Below, one piece after another: positions 52,456-60,579 of a DNA stretch of 64,000 bases. The stretch spans positions 124,001 to 188,000 of the forward strand of contig NZ_LRPB01000045.1 in the NCBI RefSeq assembly GCF_001592945.1. Reading direction: 5' to 3'. Position numbers and translations under genes: made by a program. The notes beneath the pieces were generated by a model. That model made no database searches. It was given only the letters and a program-made list of their open reading frames with translations, and was not told where the DNA came from. Origin of the DNA: Roseivirga seohaensis (GTDB taxonomy: Bacteria > Bacteroidota > Bacteroidia > Cytophagales > Cyclobacteriaceae). How positions within the stretch are numbered: the stretch's first letter is position 1; each line of letters starts with the position of its first letter.

Positions 52456-53772
52456 ATGACAAAGACTAAAAAAACATTATTCGGTGGACTTTTAATAACT
52501 GCAATTACAATATTGACAATGAACATATTTAACTTATTCGGACAAAACAAACAACAAGACGACCCATATTGGGAGTTTGACCAGACTAAGCATTTCAGAC
52601 CAAAACTGGACAGGGGCGAGTTTTTCAAGTTAACAGGTTTTGACTTTGGTTGGTTTATTCTTGAGCCAATTTCAGGATTTATCCAAGACAGAAAAGGCGA
52701 ACTGACAAAAGGTAACACAATATCTTACGGACAAAAGGCACTTTATTATTGGTGGTATGTTGACGCTCAAGTTACAAATGGTGGGTTTACTCAATTTTAT
52801 TATAACGATTATGGAATATATGTGCCGACAATAATTAAAGGTCTAAAACATATTGGCGACAATAAAATGGCGGAACTTGTAAATCGTTCTTACGAATTAT
52901 ATTTGAAGAAAAACAAGAAAATAAAAGATGCTAGAAAAGGTGGTTTAGAAGCTTTTAGTAATCTGTACAAAGAAATCACAGATTTTGACGAGCTTGATGA
53001 CGAATACTACAAACTCAATGAACAGACAATGAAAAACATTGAGAATTACATTCGTAAAAATCCAAATGAATTTTGCTTAGATGAAGACGGAAATGAATTT
53101 GATATGTCATTTGTTGGCGAATTAAAAATATTCTATTCCCCAGACAAACCAAAAGAAGTTATTCCAGTTTCCAATGGTGTTGTTTCAGGCACGTACAAAA
53201 GCTACTATGAAAATGGTAACCCAAAAGAAATAATTGAATACTTAAATGGCGAACAAGCAATCGAAAGAATTGAATTTTACGCAAACGGGAACAAGAAATT
53301 TTCAATCTCAAAATCAGACAACCCAAAGGGTTACTTGCATTCACATTTTTACGAAAATGGAAATTTGAAATCAACAGAAATCTATGTTTCTAAGTATGAC
53401 AGAGATGGGAAATGGGTACAATATTACCCTAATGGTCAAATGAAAAGTGAAACAGAATTTATTCAAAAGGAATTTTTTGTTAAAAATTGTTGGAAAGAAG
53501 ATGGAACGCAAGTTCTTAAAGACGGAACAGGTTTGTACATAAATGAGTATTCAATCTTTGACGGTGTTGTTGACAGAAACGAGCAGGAATATAAAAATTA
53601 TAAAAGGGACGGAAAGCAATATTCATATAGTAATGGTAAACTGATATTGTACCAAGAAATGGTTGATGGAAAAGAACACGGAGTGACAAAGACCTATGAC
53701 GAAAATGGGAACGTAAAGGAAGAAACTATCTATGAAAATGGAAAGGAAATATCAAGAAAGAAAATGAAGTAA
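52456..53772 (+). CDS. DUF4375 (DMP19-like) protein with C-terminal MORN-type repeats
   Basis: From the ATG at 52456 the product is 438 residues; earlier in-frame starts lie inside the repeat. An N-terminal hydrophobic segment (LFGGLLITAITILTMNIFNL) is a membrane anchor or signal. Residues about 60-170 match DUF4375, the domain of the DNA-mimic DMP19 family (ALYYWWYVDAQVTNGGFTQF; YGIYVPTIIKGLKHIGDNKM). From about 205 come MORN_2 repeats of the type YYENGNPKEI, FYANGNKKF, FYENGNLKSTE, YYPNGQMKSE and YDENGNVKEE, as in YwqK-like antitoxin proteins. The base composition is AT-rich relative to neighbours. It is the sole cargo of a cassette-like unit. Function unknown; immunity or anti-toxin role is speculative. 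Confidence 0.82.
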   Translation: MTKTKKTLFGGLLITAITILTMNIFNLFGQNKQQDDPYWEFDQTKHFRPKLDRGEFFKLTGFDFGWFILEPISGFIQDRKGELTKGNTISYGQKALYYWWYVDAQVTNGGFTQFYYNDYGIYVPTIIKGLKHIGDNKMAELVNRSYELYLKKNKKIKDARKGGLEAFSNLYKEITDFDELDDEYYKLNEQTMKNIENYIRKNPNEFCLDEDGNEFDMSFVGELKIFYSPDKPKEVIPVSNGVVSGTYKSYYENGNPKEIIEYLNGEQAIERIEFYANGNKKFSISKSDNPKGYLHSHFYENGNLKSTEIYVSKYDRDGKWVQYYPNGQMKSETEFIQKEFFVKNCWKEDGTQVLKDGTGLYINEYSIFDGVVDRNEQEYKNYKRDGKQYSYSNGKLILYQEMVDGKEHGVTKTYDENGNVKEETIYENGKEISRKKMK

Positions 53773-53780
53773 CAATAAAA

Positions 53781-53796
53781 GCACCACAGCAAACAG
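53781..53796. repeat. 3' end of the second cassette-like unit
   Basis: GCACCACAGCAAAC (53781-53794) is complementary to the unit start GTTAGCTGTGATGC with two mismatches, 9 bp after the stop codon. The bases involved differ from those of the first unit, so each unit pairs with itself rather than with a shared consensus. Confidence 0.55.
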
Positions 53797-53819
53797 CACC
53801 TACCCAAAAGTGGCGGTTC

Positions 53820-54340
53820 AGTGGTTAAATCAAGCTCCACTGGTCTTAGGTCTCGCTGAGACTCCACTAATCCTCGTTTGCAACGAGGATTACCTCCCTT
53901 ACATAAAGACTAACACTTTATTAAGCAGACGTCACTCCGTACAACTTAGCGACTGAAAGTAATAGCCTAAAAATGGTTAAAACCATTGCTCAAAACATTC
54001 ATTCACATAGCCCACGGTTTAAACCGTGGGCTATGTGCTCCCCTACCAATTTCAACCGTTTTAACGGTTTCTACTGATAAACCGAGACTATCCCCACTAA
54101 TCTTCGGTTGCAAGAAGGATTTAAGCCCACCCCTACTGAAAAATCTAATAAGCTTTGTATTATAGTCTTAGCGAGACGATAAGACTAGTGGATCTCGCTG
54201 AGCCCCCATTTAATATTTAAAAACAGAAATGTAATTAGCCCTTCAATCTAAGTAACCAAGCGTTCTACTGAAATCTAATCAGCTTTGTATTTTTGTATTA
54301 GCGATACACAAATACAAGCGGAATCTCCATTGTTGACAGT
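53820..54340. repeat. REP-like palindrome field without genes
   Basis: The long gap before the DinB-like gene is dense in hairpins. Examples are GTCTC-GCT-GAGAC near 53850; ATCCTCG-TTTG-CAACGAGGAT near 53870; AATGGTT-AA-AACCATT (53972-53987); the 34-bp palindrome at 54004-54037; and AACCGTT-TT-AACGGTT near 54053. Two similar blocks (about 54137-54207 and 54267-54330) share CTACTGAAA, CTAAT, AGCTTTGTATT and TTAGCGA. Within them, stems TAGTCTTA/TAAGACTA and GTATTTTTGTAT/ATACACAAATAC differ in sequence but not position. I see no transposase or other gene. Confidence 0.7.
54004..54037. repeat. 34-bp perfect palindrome
   Basis: CACATAGCCCACGGTTT is followed immediately by its exact reverse complement. 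It has no loop and no T-run, so it is not a normal terminator. It is the strongest palindrome in the window. Confidence 0.9.
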
Positions 54341-54423
54341 AAGACTTTTATTAATTTTTAAATTCACGAATGCTTATATACTTCACCGTTGTGATGTATT
54401 ACAAAAATTACGAAGTAAAGAAA

Positions 54424-54891
54424 ATGACCCAATCCGAACTTATCATTTTAAACCTGGAAGAAATAAGGAGAAGAAGCATCAAGCTTTGGAAAGGACTTCC
54501 TGAAAATTACTACAGCTGGAAACCAGATGAAAAAGCTATGACTGCTATAGAAATGGTGAGGCACGTTTTAGAAGCCGATTATGGATGGAATATTATTATC
54601 AATAATGGGAGCATGACAAATTATAAAACGCCTTGGGAAAATCAACCGTTTATAAGCGTTGCCAACGAACTTGAGTTTGTCAAACCTTACAGAAAAGCCT
54701 TTTTAGAAAGTATCCATCAATTTTCGGATACAGAATTAAACCAAACTGAAATCATTCACCCCGGAAATGGAGAGAAGAAAAATCTTGGAAAATATTTGTT
54801 GCGAATCGGGTATCACGAATCTGTTCATGCAGGACAATTCCTCTCCTATTTAAGAGTAATGAATATTAATCGGCCAAAAATATGGGACTGA
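54424..54891 (+). CDS. DinB-like four-helix protein
   Basis: From the ATG at 54424 (MTQSELIILNLEEIRRRSIK) the product is 155 residues; the open frame extends further upstream into the repeat field. It has the DinB/YfiT four-helix pattern with the expected metal-site histidines in MVRHVLEADYGWN (helix 2) and RIGYHESVHAGQFLSYLR (helix 3, HExxH-like spacing H-x3-H). Members are putative metal-dependent thiol transferases or damage-inducible proteins; this one's substrate is unknown. It appears to be a single gene between the repeat field and a GNAT gene. Confidence 0.82.
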   Translation: MTQSELIILNLEEIRRRSIKLWKGLPENYYSWKPDEKAMTAIEMVRHVLEADYGWNIIINNGSMTNYKTPWENQPFISVANELEFVKPYRKAFLESIHQFSDTELNQTEIIHPGNGEKKNLGKYLLRIGYHESVHAGQFLSYLRVMNINRPKIWD

Positions 54892-55037
54892 CAATGACGC
54901 AATTCAATGTTTATAGTTAATACTACTAATAAAGCCTTTACCGTAAACCAACATAGAAAATTGGGCTTAAATAAATTATTCTAATGCGTACTCCCCTATT
55001 TTCAATGAGAAAAAGTAATACACTCAACAAAGACAAT

Positions 55038-55535
55038 ATGAATTGCTCACAAAGTAGGCTAAGGTTTAGAGAACTAAAGATGGACGATGCTAAACGTTTA
55101 TATGAAGTTTATTCTGACAAAGAAGCAATGAAATTTAGAGGCAGTAAACCAATGGAAACTTTAGAGGATGCAAAAGAATTCATAAGAAATCAAAGACTTG
55201 TCAATCAAGAACTTGTTACGGTTAGGCAAGGTGTTGAATCATTAAAAGAAGCCGAATTAATTGGGAGTATCATGTACAGATTCAATCGCGTTAAAAAAAA
55301 TGAATGTGAAATAGGTTATTCAATTGGTCGAAAGTTTTGGGGACAGGGGTTTGGGAATGAAATTGTAAAACTCATGGTTGAAACACTTAAAAAAAATACC
55401 GAAATAGAAAATGTAATTGCATGGAGTAATAAAGCCAATATCCCATCAATTAAAATTTTAGAGAAGAATGGATTTACCTTTATTGAACAAGAAGGTCAAC
55501 CATCAGACAACTATTTTTTAGGGTTGCACATTTAG
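55038..55535 (+). CDS. GNAT acetyltransferase (RimJ/RimL type)
   Basis: The 165-residue product from the ATG at 55038 (MNCSQSRLRFRELKMDDAKR) has RLYEVYSDKEAMKFRGSKP at the N-terminus. The core is ELIGSIMYRF, CEIGYSIGRKFWGQGFGNEIV (the acetyl-CoA-binding Q/R-x-x-G-x-G/A region) and IENVIAWSNKANIPSIKILEKNGF. This is the RimJ/RimL-type pattern (N-terminal or small-molecule acetylation). Upstream ATGs at 54984 and 55005 would add residues without similarity to the family. Substrate unknown; AT-rich like the neighbouring accessory genes. Confidence 0.85.
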   Translation: MNCSQSRLRFRELKMDDAKRLYEVYSDKEAMKFRGSKPMETLEDAKEFIRNQRLVNQELVTVRQGVESLKEAELIGSIMYRFNRVKKNECEIGYSIGRKFWGQGFGNEIVKLMVETLKKNTEIENVIAWSNKANIPSIKILEKNGFTFIEQEGQPSDNYFLGLHI

Positions 55536-55639
55536 TTCTCAACTGATTGATTATCAAACAAAAAATGTTTTATGATTTGTATCCTGATTTCTGAAGTTTC
55601 GGGAAAAGGAACTGTAATTAAGCTCTATAACACAGAAAA

Positions 55640-56560
55640 CTAACCCAGCCCCAACTTTTTCTTACGCTCTAAGGCTTTGCGTTGGCTGCGTCTAATCACC
55701 GGATAACTCAAAACAGCGGCCAAAATAATGAGGGTTCCGTAGTAAAAACCTGCGCTCATTTCTTCATTTTCTCCATAAATAATAACAGCCAAAATGATTC
55801 CGTACACTGGTTCTAAATTGATAGTAAGGTTAACTACATAGGCTGTAATACGCTTCATTAATTCTACAGAAGCAGAAAACGCATATACCGTACAAACCAC
55901 AGAAAGAATTAGTAGCAGTCCCCAATCTCTGGTTGTGGGTAAGGCATAAGTGGCGGTTTCAGCCAAAAAGAAATATTTATAGAACGGAATAAAAATGGCT
56001 ATACCAATGGCTGCGGCAGCCATCTCGTAAAAGGTGATGGTGTATTGAGATAACTTATGAGTCATTTTACCATTCAATACTGAAAAAAGGGCAGCCATAA
56101 ATGCCGAAGCCATCGCCAAGCCTAAGCCCAAAGCATTATTGAATTCAAAACGAAAGATGACGTAAAGCCCACTAATAACAACCAAGCCTAGAATTACCTC
56201 AAACAACCTGATCTTCCTTTTATTGAAAAGTGGTTCAATAAGGCTCGTCCAAAAGGTGGTGGTGGCCATTCCTGCCAAAGAAACCGAAACGTTCGAAACT
56301 CTGGCCGATTCAAAAAACAAAAACCAATGAATGGCAATGATAAACCCCGTAAGTACGAGTGGCATCATATCCGCTCGGCTCACCTGAAATGTTTTTGACT
56401 TCAAATACATGAAACCCGCCAACACTATACTGGCCAAGGCGGTACGGTACATCACCACATCGGTAGCCGGAATGGTCATTTCATTACCCAGAATTGCGGT
56501 GAAACCCCATAGAAAAACGATAAAATGGAGTTTGAGAAAATCCTTAGGAGAGGCTTCCAT
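55640..56560 (-). CDS. EamA/DMT-superfamily transporter
   Basis: The 306-residue product consists of about ten membrane helices in two EamA repeats: the first is around FLWGFTAILGNEMTIPATDVV and the second around FMAALFSVLNGKMTHKLSQ. The C-terminal VNLTINLEPVYGIILAVIIYGENEEM is the typical DMT signature and is followed by a basic tail. It probably exports or imports small metabolites; substrate unknown. Its ATG shares one base with the stop of the LptF/G gene (TAATG), so it is the third gene of the tgt operon. Confidence 0.9.
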   Translation of the reverse strand: MEASPKDFLKLHFIVFLWGFTAILGNEMTIPATDVVMYRTALASIVLAGFMYLKSKTFQVSRADMMPLVLTGFIIAIHWFLFFESARVSNVSVSLAGMATTTFWTSLIEPLFNKRKIRLFEVILGLVVISGLYVIFRFEFNNALGLGLAMASAFMAALFSVLNGKMTHKLSQYTITFYEMAAAAIGIAIFIPFYKYFFLAETATYALPTTRDWGLLLILSVVCTVYAFSASVELMKRITAYVVNLTINLEPVYGIILAVIIYGENEEMSAGFYYGTLIILAAVLSYPVIRRSQRKALERKKKLGLG

Positions 56561-57642
56561 TACTTAGGAACAAAGCGATAGATAGAGAAACCAAGCATAG
56601 CAAAAATAATATTGGGCATCCAAACTGCAAGCAGCGCATCCATTGAGCCTGCCTCAGCAATGCTCTTTGTAGCGATAAACAAAAGTATGTAAATAAAAGC
56701 CAAAAGAAAGCCTAAAGCAATCTGAAAACCTACCCCTCCCCTTGTCTTTTTTGACGACAAAATCACACCAATAAAAGTCAGAATTATGGCCGTAAATGGA
56801 GACATAAACCGAATCAATTTTTCGATATGATAAATCGGTATGTTGTCAGCTCCTTTTAGCTTCAGGTCGTCTATATAGCTGTATAGCTCTGGAATCGTAA
56901 GCGTTTCTTGCAGTCCGGTTTGACTAGAAAAATCATCGGGACTCATGTTGATTTTAATTAAAGTATCGTTTACACTCTGATATTGGAATTCTTCATCTAG
57001 CTCGTTAAACTCTCTTAAATTCCACTTTCTTAAAATCCATGAGGTAGAAGTTGAATCCCAAAAAATTTCGTCTGCCGAAATTTTATAAAGCATCTCTTTA
57101 TCAACAATCTCTTCAAGGGTGAAATCTCTACCAGAATTTCGGTAACTATTATAGCTGCGCAAATAAACATAGGTGGTAGGGCTCACTTTAAAATGAACGT
57201 CCTCACCTGTATACTGATAGGGCTTATCGGCAAAGAATTGTTGTTCAAATTTAACCCTGAATTTATTGGCTTCTGGAATAATCCAACCTGTGAAAACAAA
57301 ACTGATAACGGCTATAATTACCGCCCCAGTTAAGAATGGCTTCAACATTCTGGGGTAACTCACTCCACTGGCTAGAATAGCGACAATCTCAGTATGACTG
57401 GCCATTTTTGAAGTGACAAATACTGCTGCTATAAATACTGTAATGGGCGTAATTAAATTGGCAATATAGGGGGCGAAATAGAGGAAGTACTTAATAATCA
57501 ACCAAGTACCTACTTCATTTTTAATGAAACTCTCATTCCTTTCTGAAAACGTAAGAATGAGTACGATGGCTACTAAAATACCTACTACAAAAAGGAAAGT
57601 TGTGAGGAACTTTGTTAATATGTACTTGTCCAGTATTTTCAT
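56560..57642 (-). CDS. LptF/LptG-family lipopolysaccharide export permease
   Basis: The ATG at 57642 (MKILDKYILTKFLTTFLFVVG) is the family start and shares a base with the tgt stop codon; the open frame runs further upstream only inside tgt. The 360-residue product has three N-terminal helices (about 11-35, 55-80 and 95-120), a periplasmic beta-jellyroll region, and three C-terminal helices. FSERNESFIKNEVGTWLII and SHTEIVAILASGVSYPRMLKPF are LptF/G hallmarks. With a partner permease, LptB ATPase and LptC it extracts LPS from the inner membrane. Only one permease is here, so the partner is elsewhere. Confidence 0.92.
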   Translation of the reverse strand: MKILDKYILTKFLTTFLFVVGILVAIVLILTFSERNESFIKNEVGTWLIIKYFLYFAPYIANLITPITVFIAAVFVTSKMASHTEIVAILASGVSYPRMLKPFLTGAVIIAVISFVFTGWIIPEANKFRVKFEQQFFADKPYQYTGEDVHFKVSPTTYVYLRSYNSYRNSGRDFTLEEIVDKEMLYKISADEIFWDSTSTSWILRKWNLREFNELDEEFQYQSVNDTLIKINMSPDDFSSQTGLQETLTIPELYSYIDDLKLKGADNIPIYHIEKLIRFMSPFTAIILTFIGVILSSKKTRGGVGFQIALGFLLAFIYILLFIATKSIAEAGSMDALLAVWMPNIIFAMLGFSIYRFVPK

Positions 57643-58772
57643 CAGAGGCGTTGTGTCACTTTTTTGACCATTCGGTTTTTCCAATCAACAAACGTGCCTG
57701 CTAATATCTGTTTTCGTGCTTCTTTAACCAACCATAAATAAAAAGTTAGGTTATGAATGCTGGCAATCTGCGCCCCTAAAATTTCTTTGCTGGTAATCAA
57801 ATGCCTTAAGTAGGCTTTTGAGTAAAAGGTACTGTTATAGCCTCCCAAATTCGAGTCAATTGGGCTATGATCGTTTTTCCACTTTTCGTTGCGCATGTTT
57901 AAAATACCTTCACTAGTAAAGAGCATTCCGTTACGGGCATTTCTAGTTGGCATAACACAATCAAACATATCTACTCCTAAGGCAATTCCTTCCAAAATAT
58001 TTTCGGGTGTTCCCACTCCCATTAAATAACGTGGTTTGTCTTTAGGAAGAATATCACAGACGATCTCGGTATGCTCATACATCATTTCTGCTGGTTCCCC
58101 CACAGACAATCCTCCAATGGCATTTCCCTCGCGCTCATACGAAGCAATCGTTTCTGCCGACTTCACCCTTAAATCTTTGTAAGTACTCCCCTGCACTATC
58201 GGAAAAAGCGTTTGGCTATAACCGTACTTTCCTTCAGTGGCATCAAACCTATCGCAGCAGCGCTTGAGCCAACGGTGTGTCATTTCCATAGACTTGCGGG
58301 CGTATTCGTAATCGCAAGGGTATGGCGTGCATTCGTCAAAAGCCATCATGATATCGGCTCCAATGGTGCGCTGAATATCCATTACTCCCTCTGGGCTGAA
58401 GATATGTTTGGAGCCATCAATATGAGATTTAAAGGTTACCCCTTCTTCCTTTATTTTTCTGGTGCCCGAAAGTGAATACACCTGATAACCACCACTATCG
58501 GTCAAAATCGGTTTGTCCCAGCCATTGAATTTGTGTAAACCACCAGCAGCCTCAATTACCTCTAAGCCAGGTCTTAAATACAAATGATAAGTATTTCCTA
58601 AAATGATTTGTGCCTGAACATCATCTTTCAATTCGCGCTGATGAACCGCTTTAACCGACCCTGCTGTGCCTACAGGCATGAAAATAGGTGTTTCAATTAC
58701 ACCATGGTCTGTGGTTATTTCCCCTGCTCGGGCCTTAGATTGTTTGTCTACTCCAGCTAAATTAAACTTCAT
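57642..58772 (-). CDS. tgt: tRNA-guanine transglycosylase (queuine/preQ1 insertion)
   Basis: The 376-residue product has the TGT barrel motifs: PVGTAGSVKAVHQRELK, the substrate-recognising LTDSGGYQVYSLSG, FDECTPYP, YLMGVGTPENILEGIALGVD and the nucleophile region MFDCVMPTRNARNG. It exchanges guanine for preQ1 in tRNAs with GUN anticodons. The usual C-terminal zinc site (CxCxxC plus His) is not seen: the aligned stretch reads HSPIDSNLGGYNSTFYSKAY with no cysteine, although ASIHNLTFYLWL retains the histidine. The zinc site is thus missing or replaced. It heads a three-gene overlapping operon with the LptF/G and EamA genes. Confidence 0.95.
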   Translation of the reverse strand: MKFNLAGVDKQSKARAGEITTDHGVIETPIFMPVGTAGSVKAVHQRELKDDVQAQIILGNTYHLYLRPGLEVIEAAGGLHKFNGWDKPILTDSGGYQVYSLSGTRKIKEEGVTFKSHIDGSKHIFSPEGVMDIQRTIGADIMMAFDECTPYPCDYEYARKSMEMTHRWLKRCCDRFDATEGKYGYSQTLFPIVQGSTYKDLRVKSAETIASYEREGNAIGGLSVGEPAEMMYEHTEIVCDILPKDKPRYLMGVGTPENILEGIALGVDMFDCVMPTRNARNGMLFTSEGILNMRNEKWKNDHSPIDSNLGGYNSTFYSKAYLRHLITSKEILGAQIASIHNLTFYLWLVKEARKQILAGTFVDWKNRMVKKVTQRL

Positions 58773-58845
58773 TCCTCATTTTTGATCGCACAAAAATAGC
58801 AGGAATCATTTATTCTTATTTCATTCATGCATCATTTCATTTTCT

Positions 58846-59955
58846 GTGAGTTTAGAAATTATCTTTTGTTTCGTATTTATTCTGGTTGCAGCCGTTCAAC
58901 TGTACTACCACTGGGCGTATTTCAATCTGTTGCCCAACTGTGTAATTTCAGACAAGAAAAACACAACACCATCGCCCGTTTCTATAGTTGTTGCTGCCAG
59001 AAATGAAGCAAAACTTCTACCTACATTGATTATTAAGTTACTGGATCAAGACCACCCTAATTTTGAGTTGATTATAGTCAACGACAGGTCTGAGGATGAA
59101 TCAGCATCTATTTTGAATGAACTAGAAGCTAAACATAAGAAACTTAAAGTCATTCACGTTTCGGAACTACCTCAAAGCTGGAACGGTAAGAAAAATGCTT
59201 TGCAATTAGGCATTGAAGCTGCTCAGCATGAGATTATTCTACTTACAGATGCCGACTGCATTCCTAATTCAAACCAATGGATTAGCCAAATGGCTGGCAG
59301 TTTTAAAGACGAAACTGACTTTGTATTGGGCTTTTCTCCTTACGAAAATAAAAAGGGTTTTCTGAATCAAATAATACAGTTTGAAACCTTACTTACGGCC
59401 ATACAATACCTTTCATTTGCAATTAAAAGACAGCCATATATGGGGGTTGGAAGGAACTTGGCTTATCGTAAGTCGGTCTTTTTAAAGCATTCATTCCAAG
59501 GTTATGAGTCTAAAACTGGAGGTGATGATGACTTATTTGTGAATGCACATGCTACTGCTGCAAATACTGAAATCTGTATTCACCCAGACGCTCATGTCAC
59601 CTCTATTCCAAAGTCTACTTGGCGTGATTATTTCAGACAAAAACTGAGGCATTTGTCGGTTGGCAAAAACTATCGTAAAAAAGATCAAACGAGACTAGGT
59701 CTTTTTGCGTTAAGCTCGCTGACAGGATGGATAATGCTATTTTGGGCAATTTTAGCAAGCTTCAATATCGGACTCATTTTGGTGATTGTCGGTATCAAGA
59801 GCTTGTCATTTTATGTTATCTTTACCCGTTCAGGTCGCAAGCTGAAAATGAACATGGCCTACTGGGCACTTCCATTCCTCGATCTGTGTTTAAATTTGTA
59901 TTACCCAATGGTGGGATTAGTGGCGCTAATAGCAAAAAAGGTTAAATGGAGTTAG
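58846..59955 (+). CDS. Membrane family 2 glycosyltransferase
   Basis: The GTG at 58846 is the only sensible start; the nearest ATG at 58827 is out of frame. The 369-residue product has an N-terminal helix (about 4-24), then a GT-A domain: SIVVAARNEAKLLPTLI, FELIIVNDRSEDES, ILLTDADCIP (DxD), GVGRNLAYRKSVF and GGDDDLFVNAHA. RDYFRQKLRHLSVGK stands in place of the processive QxxRW motif. Two or three C-terminal helices follow (about 285-365). It probably adds a sugar to a lipid or polysaccharide at the inner membrane. It overlaps the downstream sigma-factor gene by 10 bp. Confidence 0.9.
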   Translation: MSLEIIFCFVFILVAAVQLYYHWAYFNLLPNCVISDKKNTTPSPVSIVVAARNEAKLLPTLIIKLLDQDHPNFELIIVNDRSEDESASILNELEAKHKKLKVIHVSELPQSWNGKKNALQLGIEAAQHEIILLTDADCIPNSNQWISQMAGSFKDETDFVLGFSPYENKKGFLNQIIQFETLLTAIQYLSFAIKRQPYMGVGRNLAYRKSVFLKHSFQGYESKTGGDDDLFVNAHATAANTEICIHPDAHVTSIPKSTWRDYFRQKLRHLSVGKNYRKKDQTRLGLFALSSLTGWIMLFWAILASFNIGLILVIVGIKSLSFYVIFTRSGRKLKMNMAYWALPFLDLCLNLYYPMVGLVALIAKKVKWS

Positions 59956-60554
59956 GTAAGCAGTTTTCTGAAAAGGCACTCAAAGATTTTAAGTTAATAG
60001 ACCTGGCAGTTGAAAATCATGATCAACAAGCGTTTGCGGAGTTATTACAACGTTACCGTAAACCTGTATACCACATGATTTTGAAAATGATTCGGAACGT
60101 TGATGATGCAGAAGACCTTACAATTGAGGCTTTTGCAAAAGCTTTTAAGAACCTTCATAAATTCAAAAAGGATTTCACCTTTAGTACTTGGCTTTTTAGA
60201 ATTGCCACAAACAATACCATTGACTTTATCCGTAAAAAAAGGCTCGACACCATGAGTTTGAACACAAGCTTTAGTGATGACAATGGTGAGTCAGTCAATA
60301 TTGATGTTCAAGACAAAAACCTGAACCCACAAGAAGAAGCCATTAAAGCGCAAAAGATTGAATTGGTTCAGCTCTTTGTTACGAAGCTTCCTGCCAAATA
60401 TCAGCGATTGGTAAAGCTGCGTTACTTTGATGAGCTCAGCTATGACGAAATTGCGAAAGAATTAAATGCGCCTTTAGGCACAGTTAAGGCACAATTGCAC
60501 AGGGCTCGTGAATTAATGTACGACCTTGTAAAGGGTAAAAAGGAACACATCTAA
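59946..60554 (+). CDS. ECF-type RNA polymerase sigma factor
   Basis: The 202-residue product has sigma region 2 (FAELLQRYRKPVYHMILKMI, then NVDDAEDLTIEAFAKAFKNL and FTFSTWLFRIATNNTIDFIR) and region 4 (KLPAKYQRLVKLRYFDELSY, then DEIAKELNAPLGTVKAQLHR). An acidic linker lies between them. No anti-sigma gene is adjacent, unlike FecI/FecR pairs. The start ATG lies within the glycosyltransferase stop region, implying translational coupling, and rsmG follows 25 bp later. The sequence resembles a constitutively expressed conserved Bacteroidota ECF factor rather than a polysaccharide-responsive one; regulon unknown. Confidence 0.9.
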   Translation: MELGKQFSEKALKDFKLIDLAVENHDQQAFAELLQRYRKPVYHMILKMIRNVDDAEDLTIEAFAKAFKNLHKFKKDFTFSTWLFRIATNNTIDFIRKKRLDTMSLNTSFSDDNGESVNIDVQDKNLNPQEEAIKAQKIELVQLFVTKLPAKYQRLVKLRYFDELSYDEIAKELNAPLGTVKAQLHRARELMYDLVKGKKEHI

Positions 60555-60579
60555 TTCTTTTTTGTTAATTCGCACTCAA

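Noticed and set aside
46979-54423. tRNA or integrase gene as anchor of a genomic island
   Set aside because: I looked for T-loop GGTTCGA patterns and recombinase motifs in the gaps and frames and saw none.
54285-54503. 72-residue open frame upstream of and overlapping the DinB-like gene
   Set aside because: It starts inside a REP-like block, is in another frame and shows no protein-like pattern.
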